Positions 55,727 to 64,000 of a stretch of 64,000 nucleotides of DNA are shown piece after piece (position 1 is the first letter of the stretch; every line of letters begins with the position of its first letter). Made by a program: the position numbers and the translations under genes. Source of the stretch: Mauremys mutica (Eukaryota; Chordata; Testudines; Geoemydidae). The notes below the pieces were generated by a model, which did not search any database, had not been told where the DNA came from, and saw only the letters and a list, made by a program, of their open reading frames with translations. The DNA lies in NCBI RefSeq assembly GCF_020497125.1, contig NC_059082.1, forward strand, positions 55,418,925-55,482,924, given 5' to 3'.

Positions 55727-58700
55727 CTGTTGAAAAGTTGACATGTTTTAGCTTAAGAAGTTACACACAAATGCTAAAACCCAGTAACACACAGTAAGAC
55801 TATTCTGTGACACATCCTTCATAGATTGTTTCTCCAGATGCTTCAGAGAATTAAAAAAATAAAAGTGAACAGCCCTCGTCTCCACGAGAAAGTGGCACTG
55901 CTATAGATTACCGCAATATAACTAGACCAATAATGTGAGCCCACGCTGCTGAGTGCAGGCACCAGTTTAAGCTACTCTGCTCCTGAATCATGTGTCCACA
56001 CAATGCAGCAGTATATTGATAAAAGCATGTTGCACTCTGGGTGGGTATCCCAGGGGGCTGACTGACACTGCTAGGCTCTGTGCATTCTGGGCAAGCCTGA
56101 GGCATAGTTGTAGCAATGGCATCAGGATCCTTGGACTTGCAACAAAAGCAAATTGCAAATGCAGATAGAGAAGGGGCTAACTAGCATTTAAACTGAAGGG
56201 GAACATTCAGTCAGGCAACTGTGGAGCAACCAGACATTTCAGGAGTGGACAATATAGCGTGGATAGCTTTGGGAAGACTAACTACTGTAGATACATAAAA
56301 TGGTGATGCCTCGCTGTGGCTCTTACACCACTATAGCTCTCACCAAATTAGAGTTAAGTCAATTCCATAGGTCATAGAATCAAAAATGTAGCACTGGAAG
56401 GGACCTCGAAAGGTCATCTAGTCCCCTGCATTGAGGCAGGATTATCTAGACCATCCTCGACAGGTGTTTGTCTAACCTGTTTTAAAAACTTCCAGTGACA
56501 GATTCCACCACCTCCCTCGGTAACCTGTTCCAGTGCTGGACTACCCTGACAGTTAGGAAGTTTTTCCTAATGTCCAACCTAAATTTCCCTTGCTGCCATT
56601 TAAGCTCATTATTTCTTGTCCTGTCCTCAGTGATCATGCTCCTCTTTACAACAATGATTTACATGAAGACTTATGTCCCCCTTCAGTCTTCTCTTCTCCA
56701 GGCTAAACAAACCCAGTTTTTTCAATCTTTCATCATAGGTCATGTTTGCTAGACCTTTAATCATTTTTATTGTTCTCCTCTGGACTTTCTCCAATTTGTC
56801 CACATCTCTCCTGAAGTGTGGTGCCCAGAACTAGACACAGTACTCAAACGGAGGCCTTATCAGTGCTGACTAGAGTGGAAGAATTACTTCTGCTTTCTTG
56901 CTTACAACACTCCTGCTAATACATCCCAGAATTATGTTAATTTTTTTGCAACAGTATTACATTGTTGAATCATATTTAGTTCGTGATCTGCTAGAACTCT
57001 TTCTGCACTACTCCTTCCTAGGCAGTCATTTCCATCAGCTTTTGTATTTATGCAATTGATTATTCCTTCCTAAGTGCAGTACTTTGCATTTGTCCTTATT
57101 GAACTTCATCCTATTTACTTCAGACCATTTCTCCAGTTTTTCAAGATCATGTTGAATTCTAATCCTGTCCTCCAAAGCCCTTGCTAGCTCTCCAGGTTGG
57201 AACTCCAGATCCCCAGCCAGCCTACTGTACACCCACCTTATAATAGGTTTGTCTAGGCCAGTGGTTCTCAAACGTTTTTTTCGTGGACCACTTGAAAATT
57301 GCCGAGGGTTTTGGCAGACCACTTAATGATCTTTCCAAATGTTGTTTGTACCATTAGCTAACTAATGTAAAGTGCTTTGGATAAAAGTGCTATATAAAAA
57401 AAACAACCTTAATAATAATTGTTTTTTTTGTTCTACAAATAAAAGCACACAACTCATATTTTAATATCACTAGTCTTACCTTTCTAATGCAATGGATGTA
57501 CCCTCTCTCCCCCACTGAGGCTGGGAAGGAGGGGAGTCTCTCCCCCATCACAGCAGCCACAGAGCTGAGGCTGGGAAGGAGGGCTGTCTCTCCCGCTCCA
57601 CTAATTTGCTGGGCGGCCCTTCATTCTCTCATTTGCGACCGCCCAGGCATGCACCTTAGAGGGAATTATCCGCGGACCACTTGAATGGAACTCGCGGACC
57701 ACAGCCTGAGAACCTCTAGTCTAGGCTATATTTCTCTAGTTTTTTTTTATCAGACGGTCATGTGAGACAGTATCAAAAGGCTTACTAAAAGCTTTTTTGA
57801 TGAGATGTTTGTTGCATCAACCGCTGATTGAAATGCGGTTCTGGCCATCAGCTTACCTTCCTCAATAAAAGCCTGGAACTGATTTCTGTCTTGCCGTGAC
57901 AGCTTTTCTACCGTTTGTGATCTTGGAATAGTTCAGATAGCCATACTTAGCCAATAGGACAGGATAGTTTGCTGTTCTGAACAGAAGGCTAGTGGATGTG
58001 AAGACCTTCCTTCCCAACAAGTCTACATGTTTAGCGTCCTTGTCAGGGGGAGTGGATTTTGGATGTTGTCTAGATCAGGGTTTCTCAACCTGTGGGTCGG
58101 GACCCAAACTGGGTCACCAGAATGCTTCAAAGGATTGCGTGGAACTTCTGTGGCTCCTGTCCCATGACGAAGCAGCAGTTCTGGATACTGGAGGTTCCGA
58201 CCCAGACCATGCTTGACATTTCACACCAATAGGCCCATTTTAGAAGGCAATCCTAGTTGTGCATTTGCTCCCAAGCACCACAATAATTCAAACAGGCATG
58301 GCAGGGCTCATTTCCTATCAACCCCACCAGCCAGCACGCCCCAGCCCTGCCCTAGATGAACCTGTTCAAGGGATGAGACGGGAACTCGGTCTCCACAGTC
58401 CATTCACAGTTGTTGGCTTCTCCCCTGGGACTCCCAACAAGGGAGTCTGTTACTGTGGTGTGGACAGGTGAGACCCTTTTGTAACACTCCAGTGGGACAG
58501 TCACACTAAACAGAGGCTGAAATAGGATAACGTTCAACATCTGATAACAAATGTACCTGTACTATCTCCAAGACAGAAACAGGCTGAAGAACCCCCACAT
58601 AATGTTGCAGCAAGGTGTATTCCGTTATGCCGGGCTTTGTCATGATGTGATAGAGCACAGCTTCCATCATTCCTTTACACACTGGTTTATTCAGAGTCCC

Positions 58701-61700
58701 GTCCACGATTCGCCATGGCCTCCCAATGAAACAGACATTCTCACAGGCCCTGCAGAGGGACAGTAAGTTCCACTTTGTCAGTTGCAGTTTTAAAAATGAA
58801 AAATGCAAACTGCTTGCTACATAGAGGCATCTCTTCCGTCTCCCTGCACTAGCAAAGCACCCATATGAGAAGCAAAAATATTAGCACACTCATAAATCAT
58901 CTTTCTGTGATTCTGTGCAAACACATTGGGCTGCAGATCACTGTCCTTAATCTCTGCAGGGCTCTTCTGAAATAAATGTTCCGCTCAGCTACCAGAGTCC
59001 CAGGGTCAGAAGTGCTGCTTGCTAGGCATACCCCCTTGGGAGTGAGTTTGTCACAACAAAGCATCCTAGTGATGGCCAGTTTGGTGAGTGACAGTGTTTT
59101 TAATCTGGCAGTGGGCGTGGAGACCGGTGCTAGTTTCTATTCAGCTTCCATGGTGGTTTGACCCCAGAGCTGAACTGAGTAAATAAACGTGTGCGCGTTG
59201 GATGGAAACTTTACCTTAGGGCTCCTCCCACCACATTGCAGGAGGTCAGTAATGTGTGTTTTCAGCAAGGGGCTTTAGTTCCATATCATGGTTTCTGCAT
59301 AGCACCAGTGGGAATGCTTAGGAAATGCATGAGCAGCAGCTCAGTCAGCATGCTCCCTGACTAGTTGGGAAAGGCAGCTAGCTTATTAACATAAACCATC
59401 TCAGTGCCAATCAAGCAGAAGTGCCCAGCTAACGTGCTTGTCTGTTTTTGCTGGATGCACTGGCAAATACTGGGACAAGGCAGTGGAAGAGCTGGTTACT
59501 GTCAAGAGTTACTGGGGCAGGGGAAAAAACAAGTCCCTCATACCCCAAAATACACAGCAACCTCTAAACCAGGCTGCAAAGGGCAGAGAAAGAAGAGATT
59601 TGTCCCTTCCCCAGCGCACACACCTTCCCAGGTACTAACAGTCCCAACTGCCCTCACCCCCTACCATTTCTGCAATGAAGTTGAGCTGACAATACAAAAC
59701 TCTATAGCACATTAAAGATTATGAGGGTAATAACAAATAAACCAATAAAACCCCACCAGGTAGCCTACCTGATTGGATTGCTCATTCATATTTTTAATTC
59801 AATACAGTCTGCATTTCTGATATATCTGGATCTGCTGCTGAAACCACGGGGCCAGAGTGTGTCACAGGGTGCACTTCACATCCATGCCAAAAAATGATGC
59901 TGGCTTTTACTCTGCTCACAGGTCCAATTCAAGGAAACAGCTCTTTAATGTCCTACAAGGCTATACAAGACCCTTCTCTCTGTGTTGTGTGTCAACAGCA
60001 GAGATCAGCCGAGGCACTGAGTCCCCTGATTTAACATCTTCGAGGTGACAGCCAGGTTCTTGACTGGAATCTGCCACTCTGATATTGTTCTATTCCCTAG
60101 ACCAGTGGTTCTCAAACTTTTGTACTGGTGACCCCTTTCACATACCAAGCCTCTGAGTGCGACCTCCCCCTTATAAATAAAAAACACTTTTTAATATATT
60201 TAACACCATTATAAATGCTGGAGGCAAAGCAGGCTGTGGGGTGGAGGCTGACAGCTTGCGACCCTCCCATGTAATAACCTCGCAACCCCCTCAGGGGTCC
60301 CAACTCCTAGTTTGAGAACCCCTGCCCTAGACCCTCACTTGGGGAGCAGGGCCTAATGAGCATTAACTTTATTTGAGTGTGGGGTGGAGAGGATTACTTC
60401 TGTTCCTTAAGAACATAAGGATGGCCATACTGGGTCAGACCAAAGGTCCATCCAGCCCAGTATCCTGTCTGCTGAAAGTGGCCAATGCCAGGTGCCCAGA
60501 GGGAGTGAACCTAACAGGTAATGATCAAGTGATCTGTCTCCTGCCATCCATCTCCACTGTCTGACAAACAGAGGCTAGGGTTCCTATAAACATTAGGTTC
60601 CTTCTAGTGTTTATAATATGTTGGGGACTTTCAGAAGCGCCCATGCCCCAGAGACATTTGGAATTGCCATGCTGAGGGGCAAGGAATCTGAAGTAACAAG
60701 AGGACGAAGTAGGACAGCAAGTCCCAGTCTCCAGAGTCCTTTCATACACTCTGGGTTCACCAAGGAATTGGAGACACATCTACACTAGCACCAAGCGTAC
60801 ACTTTCCACATCTGCTTTTGTAGTTATTTTGCTAATATATTTTATTATATTATACATGATATTATTTTTCTAAATTATTGCATATATAAGCATGATATGC
60901 TTATTATTTAACGGTTCTACAGACTCCTCTTTACTCACCTTTCCCGTACTGCCTGGGGTAGATTTGTCAAAGAATCTTCTGAAGAAAGATCAGAAAACAT
61001 GTAATGAGCACCAGACCAACAAAAAAAAAAAGGACATACAGATTTTATATTAACTGCCATAAATCACTATTCACTATTAATGAAAAAGCAGTAACAGAGG
61101 TTTCTGTTTTCTGCTATAGCATGAAGCTATGAGGTTTGGGACTAGTGAATTTACAGGTATAAATGTATAGCTTGCGAACTAGTCTATATCCCTTATGAAT
61201 AAAACTCCTATGCACCTTTAGAGACTTCAGAACTTTCCTGTGGGCGAGATGCATCAAGCGACATGTTCAAAGCTGTATCTCTGGCTGTATGTTCAGAGCT
61301 AGGTATCTGCCCTTCCTCCTCATTAGCTGCAACACTAACATCTACTGCAGTCTCTTGTTCTTCAGAATTGGCTTTATCCTGCTCTTTATCTTTATCCGTG
61401 ACAGATTCTGGTCCGTGCACAGGGTGTTGCACATAGTGGCCTGTCTGCTCTCTGAAAAGACCCATTCCTTCATGTGCAACTAACACCCCTTTCACCTGCG
61501 TGGGCTCAGTTAAACTTGCATCAGGGGCTGCTTCAGTTGCTCCTTCTGAACAGCTCTTTATGTCCTGATGGACTTCAGTGCCATCTTGAAGCCCACCATG
61601 TTGAGTCTTGAATCTTTTCCTTGAGGGTCCTTCATCACTGACAACAGGTCTTAAGACTGTGCCAGGCTGTTCCTCTTCCCTTGAAGATGCCACCCGTTTC

Positions 61701-62669
61701 TTTGGCTCTGGCTGCTGAGAGTTCTGCTGCAAATCCAAGTGAGTGACGGAGTCTTTGCCCTGCAGACCAGCACCACCACCTTTATTCTTCAGACACACTG
61801 AATACAACAGCCACGGTTTGGCATATGTCATTGCAACCAAACGTACAGTGTTCCCTCCCACTTCTAACACCTGTTCCATCTTGAGGAGGTCCTGAAAAAG
61901 AAACAAGTTTTATCTTTAGGTAGCGCTGTGGAATACCAGTATGTATCAAAACTTCCTGGAATTCCCATTATTGTAACCAATTGCAAGAGTGCCTTGCCAA
62001 ACCCTCAGTCCCTTTTCAACTCTCCTGCCCTATAGACTTAAAAAAGGGAATAGCTCCCTTGCTTAATTGCCTCTGAAATTACAGCAAAGATTTGAAATAT
62101 TCCTGTGCACTTTAGAGACTGACCCTGGTGCCCTAGGTGAGTGCAGTCACTCATCCAACTTTTTCATCTAGTGCCACCATATTTTCTGGTCTTCAGTGAG
62201 ACAAACACAGGATGTACGAGGTGAGATGACCATTGGTTGTTGACTGGGAATCTCACTACTAAATTTATCACATAGAGGAAGTAATTCTGCTCACATTTGT
62301 TTCACATGGATTAGATGTCCTTCCTATTCAAAAAGAGTGCTATGGAGTTCACATATATATGGTGATGGAGATGCAAACCAACCTGAATATATTGCTGTAA
62401 ACTCCTGGTGCGTTCGGTGTCAGCTTCTTCATAGCAATGGAACTGTTTGCCCAGCTCTGCCTTGTCAATCCCGAAGGAAGAGGATGCCTCAATAACATTA
62501 CGGATCTCCAGGACAGCAGATACATCTTTGGAGCTATACCCATAACACTCTGTACACTGGAGGACAAACTGATCTACATCGTAAGTGGCTTCCTGGACTT
62601 TTAGCAGCCTGGTAAAAGCATCAGGGAGGCAGGCGATTCCTACAGCCATGTTATCAACCACAGAAGGAA
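55514..62669 (-). CDS. GTF3C1: GTF3C1 (TFIIIC largest subunit), last five exons
   Basis: C-terminal 468 residues of the B-box-binding TFIIIC subunit, which helps place TFIIIB on tRNA and other type 2 Pol III genes in the nucleus (family knowledge; human about 2,100 residues). Minus-strand join: 62669-62383, 61891-61216, 60978-60939, 58749-58557, 55726-55514. All phases agree. Diagnostic stretches are [46 protein letters not shown] and the ending [26 protein letters not shown]. The 676-base exon codes a poorly conserved charged linker. Identity rests on recalled family sequence. The 5' part lies right of the window. Convergent with POLR3K. Confidence 0.88.
55727..56366 (-). other. GTF3C1 last intron, left part
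   Basis: No repeat or exon recognised before the CR1. Confidence 0.4.
56367..57795 (-). mobile_element. CR1 LINE in GTF3C1 intron, split by a hAT MITE
   Basis: 3' end at the left: complement of CACTGGAAGGGACCTCGAAA and CAGTGACAGATTCCACCACC. Minus frame near 57040-57220 reads [20 protein letters not shown] then [14 protein letters not shown]. It resumes after the MITE with GTCATGTGAGACAGTATCAA. Different CR1 subfamily from those in RHBDF1 intron 4. Confidence 0.8.
57259..57718. mobile_element. hAT MITE, TIR CAGTGGTTCTCA
   Basis: Exact 8-base duplication GTCTAGGC (57251-57258, 57719-57726). Ends CAGTGGTTCTCAAACG and CTGAGAACCTCTA, with GTGGACCAC/CGGACCAC subterminal repeats. An internal GAGGCTGGGAAGGAGGG unit is repeated twice. 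Confidence 0.88.
57796..58556 (-). other. GTF3C1 intron with hAT MITE fragment
   Basis: 58076-58230 starts CAGGGTTTCTCAACCTGTGG, a typical hAT MITE end; its partner end was not found. The rest is unassigned. Confidence 0.4.
58557..58749 (-). CDS. GTF3C1: GTF3C1 exon: [17 protein letters not shown]...
   Basis: Finishes Arg, then 64 residues: [64 protein letters not shown]. Strongly conserved C-terminal domain. Acceptor ctctgcag, donor CAG|gtacat. Confidence 0.9.
58750..60094 (-). other. GTF3C1 intron, no recognised element
   Basis: Intronic sequence with no exon or repeat that I can define. Confidence 0.35.
60103..60324. mobile_element. hAT MITE, TIR CAGTGGTTCTCAAAC
   Basis: Ends CAGTGGTTCTCAAACTTTTG and GTTTGAGAACCCCTG, with an exact 8-base duplication CCCTAGAC (60095-60102, 60325-60332). 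222 bases, non-coding. Confidence 0.9.
60409..60597 (-). mobile_element. CR1 LINE 3' terminal fragment
   Basis: Complement of the CR1 tail: ATGGCCATACTGGGTCAGAC, CCAGCCCAGTATCCTGTCTG, GGCCAATGCCAGGTGCC. About 190 bases. Confidence 0.85.
60939..60978 (-). CDS. GTF3C1: GTF3C1 micro-exon: [12 protein letters not shown]
   Basis: Only 40 bases. Finishes Glu and codes [12 protein letters not shown] plus two bases of Arg. Supported by the cttcag acceptor, gtgagt donor and phase agreement with both neighbours, and by an LPQ-V-RE style helix found before ACENV in the family. Confidence 0.75.
61216..61891 (-). CDS. GTF3C1: GTF3C1 exon: winged-helix end plus charged linker
   Basis: 225 residues plus one base. 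It starts [20 protein letters not shown] and [12 protein letters not shown] (structured), then runs into a low-complexity stretch rich in Glu, Lys, Ser and Gln with a basic [14 protein letters not shown] and [10 protein letters not shown]. Likely a disordered linker. Donor AAAG|gtgcat is weak. Confidence 0.85.
61892..62382 (-). other. GTF3C1 intron, no recognised element
   Basis: 491 bases between the VDNMAV and DLLKMEQ exons; nothing recognised. Confidence 0.4.
62383..62669 (-). CDS. GTF3C1: GTF3C1 exon: [15 protein letters not shown]...
   Basis: Two bases finish a codon, then 95 residues: [63 protein letters not shown]. The last part looks like a winged-helix segment. Acceptor tttgcag; donor CAG|gttggt is weak. 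Confidence 0.85.
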
Positions 62670-63704
62670 CTGCAAAGTAAAACAGAATGAGTGTATTAGA
62701 CTTGATGAAGACAAAATCTTCCTGTACTAATGTTACCATACATTGGATGACAGAAGGATCAAAAAATCTTTCCAGGCTCCTCTGACAACAAGTCTTTTCT
62801 TAGACTCTTCAATTAAAAATATAGCTCAACATTCCACATTCACCACTGCAAATTCCTTTTTGCTATATGCCCTCCAAACTTGTGTATGAAATGGGCTGCA
62901 GAAAAGGAACCATCAAGTTGGCTTACAAAGGCTCTAACCCCAAGCCAGTATGAAATATCAGCGAAGGAGAGACTGGACTCTTGTAGTCTCTCTCTCTCTA
63001 GCTCTGGGTCACCTGGGAAATCCTGTAAATGAACAGATTTAAGAGTGTTCTGCTATGTCTTTGAAGGTGGTCAGTAAAATCACAACTGGAGAGCCTAGGG
63101 CAAAAAGATAGACTCTGGAGAAGTGACTCCTTTGGTAGAAATGAGTGACAGAAGCCAATGCAGAGTAGAAAGCTATTGGCCAAGTCTGATAAAGAACATG
63201 GAATGGAAGGTCACACCACCATGAAGACACTAGAAAAACTGGGTATAAATAAGCTGTACTTCTCTGTCTGAGTGGTTTTTGCCTTAATGAAAGGCTCTTT
63301 ATCAGTTAGCTCCAAACTACACACTGTTTTCAAAAGTGACTTTTCTGATCCAGGATGCTGGGGGTGGGGGAAGGACAGATATGACACCATTCTTAATTGA
63401 TTCTTTGCTCCCACCTTCCTTTTTCTGGTGTTTATAGATAGCCCTATTGGGCACTGTGACATAACACCTGCTCGCCTTTGATGGCCAAAGTCAGGTGTTC
63501 AAGAGGAACGGGAAAGTACTGCAATGAGCTGGCAACCTGACTGACCCATATAGGGATTGTATGGTAACAGGACTTCAGGAATGGGGGCTTTCAGATTCTT
63601 GTTGTGATAGATGTGAATAGCATAGGCAGGGACAGCAGCAGGCCTTCCATTACAAACCAAGAAATCCTTCCTGGATACATCTGTCTTGAGCAAAGACCAC
63701 TACC
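62670..63704 (-). other. GTF3C1 intron, no exon recognised
   Basis: The next upstream exon was not found, so it is probably right of the window. Short minus-strand frames here do not resemble TFIIIC. Confidence 0.4.
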
Positions 63705-63985
63705 ACTCTTGTAGTTAAGGCACTGGACCCGCACACTGGCAGAGCTGAGAACTGAATCCAGATCCCGCGACTCCCTGTACAACCATGGGAAAAACTGCAC
63801 TCTCTGCCTCAGAGTTCCCTGTTGGTAAAATGGAGATAAATTTTCCCTTTCCCTCACTCTTTGTCTGTCTTCCCTACTCAGGTTGTCCATCCTGTTCTGT
63901 GTTTGTGCAGCTCTGAGCACAATGGGGCCCTGATCTTGGATGCAGCTTTTAGACACAGATACTAAACAATGAGTACAGCTGAGGA
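63705..63985 (+). mobile_element. MIR-like SINE
   Basis: Reads in MIR/CORE-SINE order: GTAGTTAAGGCACTGGACC, AACTGAATCCAGATCC, CTGCCTCAGAGTTCCC, AAAATGGAGATAAAT and CAGCTCTGAGCACAATGGGG. Assigned from recalled consensus style. Confidence 0.65.
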
Positions 63986-64000
63986 CAGGTCTCAAGAATT

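Noticed and set aside
63591..63995. 134-residue minus-strand ORF as another GTF3C1 exon
   Set aside because: It overlaps the MIR-like SINE on the opposite strand and has no TFIIIC-like sequence.

Overview
This is a window of vertebrate nuclear DNA: intron-rich, no operons, and packed with decayed transposable elements. The repeats point to a non-avian sauropsid, most likely a turtle: many CR1 LINE fragments on both strands, hAT, Tigger-like and Harbinger-like DNA elements with readable target-site duplications, a DIRS-like RNase H relic and a MIR-like SINE. The organism call is an inference from repeat style and gene identity, not from a database search.

Four protein-coding genes can be read exon by exon, with phases that agree across every splice. 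(1) 1063-33617, plus strand: RHBDF1 (iRhom1), 15 exons coding 771 residues to the stop; the N-terminal exon or exons lie left of the window. (2) 44821-39948, minus strand: SNRNP25, complete in five exons, 147 residues; a U11/U12 minor-spliceosome protein. (3) 44929-48769, plus strand: POLR3K, complete in three exons, 108 residues; the small zinc-ribbon subunit of RNA polymerase III. (4) 62669-55514, minus strand: the last five exons of GTF3C1, the largest TFIIIC subunit, 468 residues to the stop; the rest of the gene lies right of the window.

Layout: RHBDF1 and SNRNP25 are convergent; SNRNP25 and POLR3K are divergent, sharing a CpG-rich promoter with 107 bases between the two start codons; POLR3K and GTF3C1 are convergent. 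RHBDF1-SNRNP25-POLR3K is the order known beside the alpha-globin locus in human 16p13.3, so the left side of this window probably leads toward MPG, NPRL3 and the globins. GTF3C1 is on 16p12 in human, so its position beside POLR3K here differs from human.

Most of the remaining sequence is transposon-derived. Highlights are a fold-back hAT element in RHBDF1 intron 1 (3198-4881), a CR1 in POLR3K intron 2 carrying separate hAT and Harbinger-like insertions, with a further CR1-like piece inside the hAT (45642-48222), a nearly self-complementary hAT MITE (18556-18907), and a possible DIRS-like element with permuted inverted repeats (12790-13945). I saw no RNA genes, CRISPR arrays or novel multi-gene system; the most interesting material is in repeat architecture and gene order.
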